A stretch of DNA of 64,000 nucleotides, taken from NCBI GenBank assembly GCA_963773765.1, contig CAVZCC010000001.1, forward strand, positions 1,054,001 through 1,118,000, read 5' to 3'. This DNA is from CAVZCC01 sp963773765 (lineage in GTDB: Bacteria; Actinomycetota; Acidimicrobiia; Acidimicrobiales; Microtrichaceae). This document shows positions 47,035 through 57,605 of this stretch, one piece after another. A program made the translations under genes and the position numbers. The number at the start of each line of letters is the position of its first letter. Within the stretch, counting starts at the first letter, position 1. The notes beneath the pieces were generated by a model. That model worked only from the letters and a program-made list of their open reading frames with translations, was not told the origin of the DNA and searched no databases.

Positions 47035-49473
47035 GTGGGACGGGGACGGCTCCAGGACGACGTGCGAGCCGCGCTCGAGGCGGGGGGCACGGTGGTGCTC
47101 ACGGGGCCGGCGGGGATCGGCAAGACGGCGATCGCCACCGAGGTGACACGCTCCCGGGCCTGCGCGCTGGGGCAGTGCCTCCCCGCGCTGGTCGACCGCG
47201 ACTACCGACCTCTGGTCCACGCGCTGCGGACGCCGCTGTCCGGCTCCCCCGACGCGGTCGCGGTGGAGGTGACGGCTCGGCTGGAGGGCCGATGGCTCCT
47301 GGTGGAGGACCTGCACTGGGCCGACGGCCCGACACTCGCCGCACTCCCCCACCTGGTCGGGCGCGTGCCCATCCTCACCACCTCGCGGGGGCCCGATCCG
47401 TTCGACGGCACGGCCGTCCGCCTGTCGGTCCCGCCGCTGACGCGCCGGTCCGCGCTCGCCGCGGCACGCCGGCTGCGGCCCGAGCTGGACGACGCGGACC
47501 AGGAACGGCTGGTGGACCTGGCCGGAGGGAACCCGCTGCTGTTGCGGGAGCTCGGCACCGGCGGTGACCCGACCGGTTCCCCCACGTTGGACGAGGCGGT
47601 CCGCTCCCGCGTCGCCGCGCTCCCGGGCCGGGACCGCGCCGCGCTCCGGCTGCTGGCGCTCCGCGGCCGCCCGGCGCCCCGCGAGCTGCTCGGCGCCACC
47701 GGCACCCCCGGGCTGGGCGGCCTGGTGGAGGAGCAGGACGGAGCCGTGTGGTTCACCCACGACCTCCTCCGGGCCGCGGTGGACGGCACGATCGACCAGG
47801 AGGACAGACCGGCGCTGCACGCGCTCCTGGCCCAGTGCTCCGACGATGCCGACGCCGCGGCCCACCACCTTGCGGCCGGGGATGCGGTCGCTGCAGCCGC
47901 TGCTGCGGAACGGGCCGCAGCCGGAGCGTCCACCGTGGAACGGGCCCGCCTCCTGCTCCTGGCCGTGACGGCCCGGGGCGACGGCGCCCCGGACGGGTTG
48001 CGCCTGGAGGCGGCCGAAGCGCTGGTGGCCGCCCACCGCAGCGAGGACGCGGAGCGGGTCGCGGCCGGCGTCCGGAGCGACGACCCGAACCTGCAGGCGT
48101 CGGCCGGATGGCTCCGCGCCCGCGCCGCGTGGATGCGGGGCGACGCGGCGGGGGCCGCCCGGATCCTGGACGAGGCGCTGGCCCTGGTGGACGGGACCCG
48201 CACCCCGGTGGAGGCCCACCTGCGGGTGGAACGGGCCAACGTCAGCATCCGCGACCGGCCCGGTGACCCCGGCCTGGCCGAGGAGATCGCCCTGGCCCTC
48301 GAGGTGGCGGAGCACGCCGGGGTGGACCGGGCGCGCGCCCATTCACTGCGGGGTCGCTCGCTGGCCCACTCCTTCCAGCCGGGCTGGGACGACCACTACG
48401 ACCAGGCCCGGCGGATCGCCCGTACCGACGGCGACCCCGACCAGGAGTGCGCAGCCATGTACTGGTCGCTCAGCGCCCACGGGTTCTTCGGACCCCTCGC
48501 GGATGCCCTGTCCATCGGACGGGCCCTGATCCGACGGGCCGACGAGCTGGGCCAGCTCGGCTGGTACCACCAGGCGCTGGCGGCACACGGCCTGCACGCC
48601 GCATCGGCCGGCGTGCTGGAACCGGAGCTCCCGGTCGAGCTGGAACGACTCCTGGAACACGATCCCGAGTTCCGCAACCGGACCCACGTCCGCGCCGTCC
48701 TGACCCTGGACCGGATCGACCGCGGCGACCTGTCCGGCGCGGCTGGCCTGATCGAGGCCGGACGGGCGCAGGCCCGGACCCCCGACGAGATCGCGCTCGT
48801 GTGCGTGGTCCAGGCGGAACTGGCCGACGCACGCGGTGACGCCCAACTGATGGTGTCCACGCTGCTGGAGCTGGTGGACTGCGGCGTCGGCTTCTTCGGC
48901 ATGAAGGTCATGGCCGAGGGCAGCGCGACGCACCTGTTCCTCCACGCCCAGGATCCCCCGGACATCCCCCGGTACTCCGACCTGTGCCCACCCATCATCT
49001 CCGGCATCGCGGCCGAGCGGAAGGCCTTCGACGCCGTCCGGGCCGGCGACCTGGCCCACGCGAGGGCACGGCTGGAAGCGGTGGCGGCCCGCTACCGGTC
49101 GCAAGGGGCGTTCCGACCGGCGGCCCGGGCGCTGCACGGTGCCGCCTGCACCGCGGAGCGCTCGGGTGAGCCCGACGCCGCCCTCCGACTGCTGGACCAG
49201 TGCCGAGACCTGTGCCGGCGCCACGGGTTCGGTCCACTGCTGGCCACGGTGGACCGCGACCGGGCCAGGATCCAGGCCGACGAGGTCCGTGCCCGGCTGA
49301 CCGAACGGGAGCTGGCCGTGTTGGACCTGGTGGGGACCGGGGCGACGAGCGCGGAGATCGCCGCCGCCCTGCAGATCGGCCGCTCGACCGTGGACAGCCA
49401 CGTGGACTCGGCCCGCCGCAAGCTCGGGGCGGCGAACCGGCGACAGGCTGCCGCCATGCTCGCCCAGCCATGA
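47035..49473 (+). CDS. LuxR-family STAND-type ATPase transcriptional regulator (LAL-like)
   Basis: 812 aa. Large ATP-binding LuxR regulator. Walker A TVVLTGPAGIGKTAIA (about residues 18-33), Walker B LLVEDLHWAD, a GNPLLLRELG sensor region, then about 450 residues of TPR-like helices, and a C-terminal LuxR HTH: LTERELAVLDLVGTGATSAEIAAAL followed by STVDSHVDSARRKLGAANRRQ. GTG start at 47035. Divergent from the giant Ig/RTX gene (292 bases between starts), making it the natural candidate regulator of that gene; the inducing ligand is unknown. Stop overlaps the next gene start (ATGA at 49470). Confidence 0.88.
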   Translation: MGRGRLQDDVRAALEAGGTVVLTGPAGIGKTAIATEVTRSRACALGQCLPALVDRDYRPLVHALRTPLSGSPDAVAVEVTARLEGRWLLVEDLHWADGPTLAALPHLVGRVPILTTSRGPDPFDGTAVRLSVPPLTRRSALAAARRLRPELDDADQERLVDLAGGNPLLLRELGTGGDPTGSPTLDEAVRSRVAALPGRDRAALRLLALRGRPAPRELLGATGTPGLGGLVEEQDGAVWFTHDLLRAAVDGTIDQEDRPALHALLAQCSDDADAAAHHLAAGDAVAAAAAAERAAAGASTVERARLLLLAVTARGDGAPDGLRLEAAEALVAAHRSEDAERVAAGVRSDDPNLQASAGWLRARAAWMRGDAAGAARILDEALALVDGTRTPVEAHLRVERANVSIRDRPGDPGLAEEIALALEVAEHAGVDRARAHSLRGRSLAHSFQPGWDDHYDQARRIARTDGDPDQECAAMYWSLSAHGFFGPLADALSIGRALIRRADELGQLGWYHQALAAHGLHAASAGVLEPELPVELERLLEHDPEFRNRTHVRAVLTLDRIDRGDLSGAAGLIEAGRAQARTPDEIALVCVVQAELADARGDAQLMVSTLLELVDCGVGFFGMKVMAEGSATHLFLHAQDPPDIPRYSDLCPPIISGIAAERKAFDAVRAGDLAHARARLEAVAARYRSQGAFRPAARALHGAACTAERSGEPDAALRLLDQCRDLCRRHGFGPLLATVDRDRARIQADEVRARLTERELAVLDLVGTGATSAEIAAALQIGRSTVDSHVDSARRKLGAANRRQAAAMLAQP

Positions 49474-49925
49474 ACCGGCCGGTCGTGACGGTGGTGCGCC
49501 TGCCCGCCGGGGTCGGTGACGCCCCCGGCGACGGACCGGTGACCCTGGGCGAGACGGACCACGACCTGACCGGTACCGAGGTCACCGTCCGGGTGCGGGC
49601 GGCGGCCGACCTCGCCGTGGTGCTGGACGCAGTGATGCGGGGTGCCACGGTCACGCTCGAGCTGGCCGCCGACGCACCGGCGGATCCTGCATTCCTGGAC
49701 CAGTTGCACCGGGTGGCCGACGTGCGGCAACGGGATGCAGCGGGCCTGGACGGAGACGTGGCGGCACTCCTGGAGCTGCTGGCGGAGGGACTGACGGTGG
49801 CGCAGGCGGCCCGGCGCCTGAACCGGTCCCCCCGTTCGGCCTACCGGCTCCTGGCCGAGGCACGGTCGGTCCTGGGCGTCGCCACCACCGCCGAGGCCGT
49901 CCTGGCCGTCCGCACGGCGCGCTGA
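49470..49925 (+). CDS. Small HTH protein coupled to the LuxR-type regulator
   Basis: 151 aa, family not recognised as a whole. The C-terminal 45 residues form a LuxR/sigma-4-like helix-turn-helix: LAEGLTVAQAARRLNRSPRSAYRLLAEARSVLGV. The N-terminal 100 residues are beta-rich (VTLGETDHDLTGTEVTVRVR) and look like a compact sensor or dimerisation domain. ATG 49470 overlaps the regulator stop, so the two proteins are made together; partner regulator or response element of the same circuit is inference. Confidence 0.6.
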   Translation: MNRPVVTVVRLPAGVGDAPGDGPVTLGETDHDLTGTEVTVRVRAAADLAVVLDAVMRGATVTLELAADAPADPAFLDQLHRVADVRQRDAAGLDGDVAALLELLAEGLTVAQAARRLNRSPRSAYRLLAEARSVLGVATTAEAVLAVRTAR

Positions 49926-49936
49926 CCCGGGCCGGG

Positions 49937-50569
49937 GTGTCAGGGCACACCCCTACCGTCGCGGCCGTGCTGGACCTGCTCATCCCGCCCCGTTGCGCCG
50001 TGTGCGCTGCCGCCGGGGCCGCCCTGTGCCGCCGCTGCGCGACCGCACTCCCGGGAGCGCCGGACCTGGCACCCCCTGCAGGGCTCCAGGCCTGCTGGGC
50101 CCTGCTCTCCTACGACCGCACCACCCGCGACCTCGTCGCCGCCCTCAAGTACCGCCGGCACCGCGAGGTCGTCCGGGCGGTCGCTCCCGCCCTCGCCACC
50201 CTCCTGGACGGGTTGCTGTCACCGCCCCACCCCGGCGCTGCGTGCGTGACCTGGGCCCCCACCTCCGGGCGCCGACGGCGCCGGCGGGGCTACGACCAGG
50301 CCGAGCTGCTGGCACGCGGCACGGCGACAGCCGCCGGCGTGCCCCTGCAGCGCCTCCTCACCCGTCTCCCGGGACCGGCCCAGACGGGCAGGGACCGCGT
50401 GCACCGCCTGGACGGTCCCGCCTTCCGGGCCCTGCAGGCACCGCCGGCCACGGTGGTGGTGCTGGACGACGTGTGGACCACCGGTGCCACCCTGTCCGCC
50501 GCCGCGTCAGCACTTCGCAACGCCGGGGCGACCCATGTGCTGGGACTGGTGCTGGCCGTCCGGCCGTGA
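49937..50569 (+). CDS. comF: ComF family phosphoribosyltransferase-like protein
   Basis: 210 aa. Seen: N-terminal zinc-ribbon-like LLIPPRCAVCAAAGAALCRRC, the family block LKYRRHREV, RRRRRRGYDQAELLARG and the PRPP-binding loop VVVLDDVWTTGATLSAAA (13-residue PRPP motif). ComF proteins take part in DNA uptake in some bacteria, but most homologues have no proven role. GTG at 49937, or an alternative GTG at 49967 that gives LDLLIPPRC. Same direction as the regulator pair. Confidence 0.85.
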   Translation: MSGHTPTVAAVLDLLIPPRCAVCAAAGAALCRRCATALPGAPDLAPPAGLQACWALLSYDRTTRDLVAALKYRRHREVVRAVAPALATLLDGLLSPPHPGAACVTWAPTSGRRRRRRGYDQAELLARGTATAAGVPLQRLLTRLPGPAQTGRDRVHRLDGPAFRALQAPPATVVVLDDVWTTGATLSAAASALRNAGATHVLGLVLAVRP

Positions 50570-50580
50570 CCACCGGCCAC

Positions 50581-50596
50581 CCGGGCCGCAGCCCGG
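50581..50596. terminator. Hairpin between convergent comF and SDR genes
   Basis: CCGGGC-CGCA-GCCCGG, perfect 6-bp stem, between the stops at 50569 and 50623. Short but well placed for bidirectional termination; no T-run. Confidence 0.45.
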
Positions 50597-50622
50597 CCAG
50601 GAGCCCAGTCGCGGCCAGGAGC

Positions 50623-51468
50623 TCAGTTGCCGGGCAGGATGACCGCGGGCGACTCGCCGCTGAGCATCCGGTCCACCCGGTCACGGACCATGTCCTGCCA
50701 CTCCGGGTGGGTCAGCACGTAGAACCGCCGCTCCCGGATGGCCTCCACCACCAGGTTGGCCACCACCGCGGGGTTGAGCCCCTCGGCGATGAGGGCGTCG
50801 AGCATCTCGCGCATCTGGGCCAGGGCGTGGTCCTCGTCGAGGTCGTCGCCGGGGGTGAACCCGGGCCGGTTGCGCTCGCTCTCGTTGATGCGGGTCCGCA
50901 CCCATCCCGGGCAGAGCACGCTGATCCCCACCTCGGGGTGCGTCATGGCCAGCTCCACCGACATGGACTCCGACATGGTCACCACGGCGTGCTTGGACAC
51001 GTTGTAGGGGGACATGCCGGGAGGCGAGGTCAGCCCCGCCATGGACGCGGTGTTGACGATGTGGCCTCCGCCGCTGGCGATGATGTGCGGCGTGAACACG
51101 TGCAGGCCGTGGACGACCCCCCACAGGTTGACGCCCAGCACCCACTGCCAGGTGTCCATGTCCACCTCCCACGTGAGCCCGCCGCCGCCCACGCCGGCGT
51201 TGTTGCAGGCCACGTGCAGTGCGCCGAACACGTCCATGGCCGAGGCGCCGATGCGTTCCACGTCCGCGTGGCGCGACACGTCGGCGGTCACCGCGAACAC
51301 GTCGGCGCCGGTGCCGCGCAGCTCCTCGGCCACGACCTCCAGCGGCCCACCCTCGATGTCGGCCAGGACCAGCTTCATGCCCAGCCCGGCGAACGCCCCG
51401 GCCATGGCCCGCCCGATGCCGCTGGCGGCGCCGGTGACCACCGCCACCCTGCCCTCGAACTCATCCAT
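50623..51468 (-). CDS. SDR-family oxidoreductase
   Basis: 281 aa classical short-chain dehydrogenase. NAD(P) motif VVTGAASGIGRAM (TGxxxGxG), NNAG motif CNNAGVGGG, catalytic Ser region NTASMAGLTS and Tyr/Lys SPYNVSKHA. Asp in LVLADIEG after beta-2 suggests NAD(H) preference. Substrate unknown; the C-terminal LTHPEWQDMVRDRVDRML type is frequent in actinobacterial SDRs. ATG 51468, downstream of ahcY. Confidence 0.9.
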   Translation of the reverse strand: MDEFEGRVAVVTGAASGIGRAMAGAFAGLGMKLVLADIEGGPLEVVAEELRGTGADVFAVTADVSRHADVERIGASAMDVFGALHVACNNAGVGGGGLTWEVDMDTWQWVLGVNLWGVVHGLHVFTPHIIASGGGHIVNTASMAGLTSPPGMSPYNVSKHAVVTMSESMSVELAMTHPEVGISVLCPGWVRTRINESERNRPGFTPGDDLDEDHALAQMREMLDALIAEGLNPAVVANLVVEAIRERRFYVLTHPEWQDMVRDRVDRMLSGESPAVILPGN

Positions 51469-51591
51469 GACCGGTCCCCCCTGGTTCAGCGAACGCCGGA
51501 GACTGTACGGCGTGTGCTCGTGGGCGTGCGGACGGCCGGGCCGTCCGCACGCCCCGGAGGACGAACGAGGGGTGGGGAGGTACGGAGGGGC

Positions 51592-53034
<1,443 letters not shown>

Positions 53035-53042
53035 GGGTGGAA

Positions 53043-53165
53043 CCTCCTGCGCCGCGCCACGGGGCGCGGGAATCGAAGCATCGGTCGGGAGTGCTTCGGG
53101 CTGGGGTCGTCTGACACCGGGTTCACGGCAGCCCTGGCAACGCAGCAAGGGTAGCGGGCCGCACC
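53043..53165 (-). promoter_or_regulatory. Structured 5' leader of ahcY
   Basis: Two adjacent perfect hairpins precede the ribosome binding site: CCGCGCC/GGCGCGG (53052-53069, four-base loop) and CGAAGCA/TGCTTCG (53074-53098, 11-base loop). Further upstream GGGCTG and CAGCCC can pair. No match to a SAM or SAH riboswitch consensus that I know. Whether it binds SAH is unknown. Confidence 0.4.
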
Positions 53166-53244
53166 GTTTCGGGGGAACGCGCCGTAGCGTGGAGGGGTCG
53201 GCCGGCCCCGCCCGCCGCACCGTCCCCGAGACAGGAGTCCCCCG

Positions 53245-53904
53245 ATGACCAGCCGTTCCCCCCGGGCCCTGGCCGCAGCCACGGCCGCCCTGTTCCTCCT
53301 CGTCGGCGCTGCCGGATGTGGCAACGACGACACCGCGGACACCACCACCACGACCGAGGCCACCACGACCACGGCCGGACCGAGCACCACCTCCGCGGCA
53401 GAGGCGGCCGCCACGGTGCGGTTCGACAAGGAGATCCAGAGCCAGCTGGCTGCGGTTGGCTGCTACACGGGCGCCGACGACGGCGTCTTCGGACCCGAGA
53501 CCGATGCCGCCATCGTGGCCTTCCAGAAGGCGTCGGGCCTGAGCGCCGACGGCGAGCTGGGCACGCAGACCGGGGCGGCGCTCAACAAGGCCGTGGCCGA
53601 GAAGAAGGCGGTGTGCGGCGGAACCGCCACCACCACCACGGCCAAGGCCGGCTCCACGACCACCAGCACCGCCTCCCCCAACGGCGCACCGTGCACCGCC
53701 ACCGCACTGCTGGGCGGCCTGCCGGCCGAGGGCGAGACGATCGCCTCCTACGTCTGCTCCGGCGGCTACGCGGCCGGAAGCCTGACCGACGGCACCAAGT
53801 TCATCCTCCAGGCCAAGAACGGCACGTGGTACGCGCTGGACCAGGACCCGTGTGGCTCGGCCAGCGCCGGGCTCCCGCCGGTCATCCTGGAGGACGGCTG
53901 CTGA
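53245..53904 (+). CDS. Peptidoglycan-binding-domain lipoprotein
   Basis: 219 aa. Signal segment and lipobox GAAGC (Cys about residue 25), Thr-rich linker (TTTTTEATTTT), then one PG_binding_1 domain of about 60 residues: IQSQLAAVGCYTGADDGVFG and GPETDAAIVAFQKASGLSADG. A second Thr/Ser linker leads to a C-terminal 70-residue domain with four Cys (APCTATALLGG, VCSGGY, DPCGSAS, LEDGC) that could form two disulfides and is not recognised. Likely lies in the cell wall. ATG 53245 with ACAGGAG. Confidence 0.8.
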   Translation: MTSRSPRALAAATAALFLLVGAAGCGNDDTADTTTTTEATTTTAGPSTTSAAEAAATVRFDKEIQSQLAAVGCYTGADDGVFGPETDAAIVAFQKASGLSADGELGTQTGAALNKAVAEKKAVCGGTATTTTAKAGSTTTSTASPNGAPCTATALLGGLPAEGETIASYVCSGGYAAGSLTDGTKFILQAKNGTWYALDQDPCGSASAGLPPVILEDGC

Positions 53905-53907
53905 GCC

Positions 53908-54858
53908 TCACCGGGCGGGGACGGGACCGACCAGCTCCTCGGACAGGGCCCACAGCCGGGCCGCGGCCTCTGGGTCCCGCGCCCACGGCCGCACGCCCGA
54001 CGGGGCATCGGGGTCCTCGGTCGGCTCCGCCACCGAGCAGTCCTCCAGGTAGGCACCGCCGTACGCGTCCAGCTCCGGCGCGGTGGCAGCCCAGACCGAG
54101 GTGGCCGCCCCCTGCTCCACCGACTTGAACCGGAAGTCGCCTCCGCTGGGTGCCCGGGACGCCATCCAGTCGAAGTCGTCCTTGGTCATGTGCCGCGCCA
54201 GGTCCGTCATGATCACACCGGGATGCACCGAGAAGGCGTGCACGCCCCGGGGGCCGAGGCGCCGGTCCAGCTCCAGGGCGAACAGGGCGTTGGCGGTCTT
54301 GGCCTGGCCGTAGGCGTCCCAGTTGAAGTACTCGTCCTCGCGGGCGTAGTTGGGGTCGTCCCAGCGGATGCCGCCCTGGCGGTGCCCGGCCGAGCTCAGC
54401 ACCACCACCCGCGCCGGAGCGGCGGCGGCCAGCTGGTCCGCCAGCAGCACCGTGAACAGGAAGTGGCCCAGGTGGTTGGTCCCGAACTGCATCTCGAACC
54501 CGTCCGCGGTGCGGGTCAGCGGGCAGGCCATGACGCCGGCGTTGTCCACCAGCAGGTCGATGCGGGGATGGCGCTCTGCCACCTCCGCCGCGGCGGCACG
54601 TACCGACTCCAGGGAGGAGAGGTCCACCAGCACGACGTCGACCTCCGCCCCCGGGACCTGATCCTGGATGGAGGCGACGGCCGCGTCGCACTTGGCGCGG
54701 TCCCGTGCTGCGACCACCACGGCTGCGCCGCGCGACGCCAGGGCGCGGGCGGTCTCCAGGCCGAGCCCCCCGGAGGCCCCGGTCACCACCACGGTGCGGC
54801 CGGACAGGTCCACCCCCTCCAGGACCTCGTCGGTCGTGCTGGTGGCGTCGAAGGTCAT
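53908..54858 (-). CDS. SDR-family oxidoreductase (retinol dehydrogenase-like)
   Basis: 316 aa. TGASGGLGLETARAL cofactor motif, VVVAARDRAKCD (Arg after beta-2, suggesting NADPH), LLVDNAGVM, catalytic LSSAGHRQGG and YGQAKTANALFALELDRRL, the pattern of the WWOX/retinol dehydrogenase-like SDR branch that acts on hydrophobic alcohols. ATG 54858. Convergent with the peptidoglycan-binding lipoprotein (3 bases apart); 47 bases after the PGI/PMI gene. Confidence 0.88.
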   Translation of the reverse strand: MTFDATSTTDEVLEGVDLSGRTVVVTGASGGLGLETARALASRGAAVVVAARDRAKCDAAVASIQDQVPGAEVDVVLVDLSSLESVRAAAAEVAERHPRIDLLVDNAGVMACPLTRTADGFEMQFGTNHLGHFLFTVLLADQLAAAAPARVVVLSSAGHRQGGIRWDDPNYAREDEYFNWDAYGQAKTANALFALELDRRLGPRGVHAFSVHPGVIMTDLARHMTKDDFDWMASRAPSGGDFRFKSVEQGAATSVWAATAPELDAYGGAYLEDCSVAEPTEDPDAPSGVRPWARDPEAAARLWALSEELVGPVPAR

Positions 54859-54905
54859 GGTCGCTCCCGTGGGCTCGCAGGTCGGTCGACCGACCGTATG
54901 CGAAC

Positions 54906-55928
54906 TCAGGAACCGAGGGCGGCCTTGATGTCGTCCAGGATGGGCACCGGCCCGGGGTCGATGCCCTCGGCCGCGGCCATGTGCAGGGTCACCAGGTCCC
55001 CCAGCATGACCAGGTCCATCAGCTGGGCCAGGGGACCGTCCCCCTCGGCGACCACGGAGTGGATGTCGCCGACGACCTCCTCGCAGGCCTGGGCGATGAA
55101 GTCGAAGCGCCGCCCGACCTGCGGGTGCTCGAAGGCGTGCCGGAGGAACAGCATGGTGAAGACCTGGCGGGTCACGTCGCCGTGCTGGCCCCAGCCGCAC
55201 AACTCGTTGTGGGTGAGCTCCGGCACCCGGTTGGCCCAGGAGGCCACCTTCGGGTTCTCGTTGAACTGCCCCTTCCAGCGCCAGGCCGCCGTCTCGCCCA
55301 GCGCCCCACCGCCGTAGACCAGGGGCAGGGTCCGGCCGATCTCGCGCGCCAGGCGCACGGCGTCGTTGCGCTCTGCCGACAGGCGGTCCCGGCGCCGCTC
55401 CAGCTGGTCCACCGCCAGCTGGATCTGCACGCCGGCGTCCTCCAGCAGGCCCATGCGCTCCAGGACGACCAGCAGCGGGACCGACACCGCCCCGATGCCG
55501 GCACGGGGCATGGGGATGGAGTCGTCCACCGGGATCACCGGCGCCCCCCACTCCTGGGCCAGCCGGGCCAGGTGGCCACCCGCGGCCACGACCACGACGC
55601 GGGCGCCGTCGCCGAAGGCCTGGCTCGCCGCGGCCACCGTCTCCTCCGTGTCGCCGGAGAACGACACGGCGAACACCAACGTGTCAGGACCGACGAAGCC
55701 CGGGCACTCGTAGTGCTTGGACACGACCACCGGGACCCGGCACGTGGGCCCGGCCACCGCGGCGCACACGTCACCACCGATGCCGCTGCCCCCCATGCCC
55801 ATCACCACCACCGAGGAGATCCCCTCCGCCGGCGGCAGGTTGGTCACCTCCGCCCCTGCCTCCGCCGCCCGCACCACCTGTTCCGGCAGTGCCATGGCGG
55901 CATCGAACATCCCCAGGGTGTCGAGCAT
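54906..55928 (-). CDS. Bifunctional phosphoglucose/phosphomannose isomerase-like protein
   Basis: 340 aa. SIS-domain isomerase. Motifs: VVVMGMGGSGIGGDV at the first SIS domain (phosphosugar loop), VFAVSFSGDTEETVAAASQAF, and the PGI/PMI C-terminal WRWKGQFNENPKVASWANRVPELTHNELCGW with the catalytic His. Interconverts fructose-6-P with glucose-6-P and mannose-6-P in the archaeal/actinobacterial enzymes; the mycobacterial counterpart beside manB (Rv3256c) is the closest context analogue. ATG two bases after the Trm112-like stop. Confidence 0.85.
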   Translation of the reverse strand: MLDTLGMFDAAMALPEQVVRAAEAGAEVTNLPPAEGISSVVVMGMGGSGIGGDVCAAVAGPTCRVPVVVSKHYECPGFVGPDTLVFAVSFSGDTEETVAAASQAFGDGARVVVVAAGGHLARLAQEWGAPVIPVDDSIPMPRAGIGAVSVPLLVVLERMGLLEDAGVQIQLAVDQLERRRDRLSAERNDAVRLAREIGRTLPLVYGGGALGETAAWRWKGQFNENPKVASWANRVPELTHNELCGWGQHGDVTRQVFTMLFLRHAFEHPQVGRRFDFIAQACEEVVGDIHSVVAEGDGPLAQLMDLVMLGDLVTLHMAAAEGIDPGPVPILDDIKAALGS

Positions 55929-55930
55929 GC

Positions 55931-56179
55931 TCAGACCTTGAACGTGGGTTCGATGCCCTCGGCCTCGGCCTTGGCCACCAGGCGACGGTCCTCGTCGTCG
56001 TCCACGGACACCGCCTGCTCGATGAGCATGACGGGGATCCCGTCGGTGACGGCGTAGCGCCGCTTGAGCCGGGGGTTGTACAGCGCGTGCTCGTCGGCGA
56101 AGTACAGCAGCGGACCCTTGTCCTCCGGGCAGGCCAGGAGCTCCAGCAGCTGCGGGTCGAGTCGGTCGTCGGTGGTCAT
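55931..56179 (-). CDS. Trm112-family protein
   Basis: 82 aa. Small zinc-ribbon-like family that in eukaryotes and archaea activates methyltransferases; bacterial role unclear. LDPQLLELLACPEDKGPLLY carries the N-terminal Cys motif and LKRRYAVTDGIPVMLIEQAV is the family C-terminal strand. Only one Cys remains, so a metal site would not be complete. Between manB and the PGI/PMI gene, tightly packed. Confidence 0.8.
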   Translation of the reverse strand: MTTDDRLDPQLLELLACPEDKGPLLYFADEHALYNPRLKRRYAVTDGIPVMLIEQAVSVDDDEDRRLVAKAEAEGIEPTFKV

Positions 56180-56211
56180 GCTCGGTCGTGTCCTCGGGTG
56201 ATAGGGGTCGG

Positions 56212-57594
56212 TCAGTCGGCCATGACGGCCTGGACCTGGGCGACCCGCTCGTCGCAGCGGGCCCGGTCCGGCGCCTCCAGGTTGAGGCGCAGCAGGGGCT
56301 CGGTGTTGGACGGGCGCAGGTTGAACCACCAGTCTCCGCCGTCCACGGTCAGCCCGTCCATCCGGTCCTGGGGCAGGTCGGCGAAGTGGGCGGCGACCCG
56401 CTCGATCACCCCGGCGGTGTCCGACACCCGGGTGTTGATCTCACCGGAGGCGGCGTAGCGCTCGAACGGGGCCCGCAGCTCCGACAACGGCACACCGGCC
56501 ACCGACAGCTGCTCCAGGACCACCAGCGCCGCGATCAGGCCCGAGTCGGCCCGGAAGTTGTCCCGGAAGTAGTAGTGGGCGGAGTGCTCGCCGCCGAAGA
56601 TGGCGCCCGTCTCCGCCATGACCTGCTTGATGAACGAGTGCCCGACGCGGGTCCGGACCGGCGTGCCACCGTGCTCCCGCACGACCTCCGGCACGGTGCG
56701 GGAGCAGATCAGGTTGTGGATGACGGTCTCACCGGGGTGCTTGTCCAGGATCCCGGCGGCGATGATGGCGGTGGTGGTGGAACCGGACAGGCCGATGCCC
56801 TGCTCGTCCACCAGGAACACGCGGTCGGCATCCCCGTCGAAGGCCAGGCCGATGTCCGCGCCGACCTCCACCACGCGGGCCCTCAGGTCCGCGGTGTTCT
56901 CCGGCTGGATGGGATCCGCGGGGTGGTTGGGGAACGTCCCGTCCAACTCGCCGTACATGACCTCCAGGTCGAACGGCAGCGTGGAGAACACGGCGGGGAC
57001 GACCAGGCCACCCATGCCGTTGGCGGTGTCGGCCACCACCTTGAGGGGGGCGAGCAGGTCCACGTCCACGAAGGACCGGACGTGGTCGGCAAAGGCGCCG
57101 ATGACGTCCTGGTGGCTGAGCTCCCCCTCCCGGCCGGCGGGCGCCAGTGCCCCGTCCAGGTCCTGTTCGGCCACCTCCCGGATCCGGCGCAGGCCGCTGT
57201 CCTCGCCCACGGGCCGGGCCCCGGCCATGCAGAACTTGGCGCCGTTGTACTGGGCCGGGTTGTGCGACGCGGTGAACATGGCCCCTGGTGCATCCAGGGT
57301 CCCCGAGGCGAAGTACATGAGGTCGGTGGAGCCCAGGCCGAGGTCCACGACGTCCAGGCCCTGGGACCGGACCCCGTCGGCGAACGCCTCCACCAACGAC
57401 ACGCCCGACGGACGCATGTCCCGGGCGACGAGGATGCGGCGCACCGGGCCGGACGGGGCGGGGCGCTCCGCGCTGTCCTCCAGCGCGAACCGGGCGAATC
57501 CGGCGCCGATGGCCCTGGCCGCCCGCTCGTCGATCTGCTCCGGGTAGGTGCCCCGCACGTCGTAGGCCTTGAAGATGGAGTCGAGTGCGGACAT
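56212..57594 (-). CDS. manB: Phosphomannomutase/phosphoglucomutase
   Basis: 460 aa, four alpha/beta domains. Phosphoserine loop TASHNPAQYNGAKFC with Ser110; metal loop AFDGDADRVFLVD; sugar-binding GGEHSAHYYFRDNFRADSG; and phosphate loop RPSNTEPLLRLNLEA at the C-terminus. Converts hexose-6-P to hexose-1-P for GDP-mannose and cell-envelope glycans. ATG 57594, 11 bases after the GT2 gene stop. Confidence 0.93.
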   Translation of the reverse strand: MSALDSIFKAYDVRGTYPEQIDERAARAIGAGFARFALEDSAERPAPSGPVRRILVARDMRPSGVSLVEAFADGVRSQGLDVVDLGLGSTDLMYFASGTLDAPGAMFTASHNPAQYNGAKFCMAGARPVGEDSGLRRIREVAEQDLDGALAPAGREGELSHQDVIGAFADHVRSFVDVDLLAPLKVVADTANGMGGLVVPAVFSTLPFDLEVMYGELDGTFPNHPADPIQPENTADLRARVVEVGADIGLAFDGDADRVFLVDEQGIGLSGSTTTAIIAAGILDKHPGETVIHNLICSRTVPEVVREHGGTPVRTRVGHSFIKQVMAETGAIFGGEHSAHYYFRDNFRADSGLIAALVVLEQLSVAGVPLSELRAPFERYAASGEINTRVSDTAGVIERVAAHFADLPQDRMDGLTVDGGDWWFNLRPSNTEPLLRLNLEAPDRARCDERVAQVQAVMAD

Positions 57595-57605
57595 GGCCCT
57601 GCACC

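Noticed and set aside
53110..53160. Possible small SRP (4.5S) RNA on the + strand, from AACGCAGCAAGGGTAGCGGGC
   Set aside because: This resembles the actinobacterial SRP RNA text, but the GGAA tetraloop block and the pairing 5' arm are missing, and the segment lies in the ahcY leader on the other strand. A covariance search would settle it.
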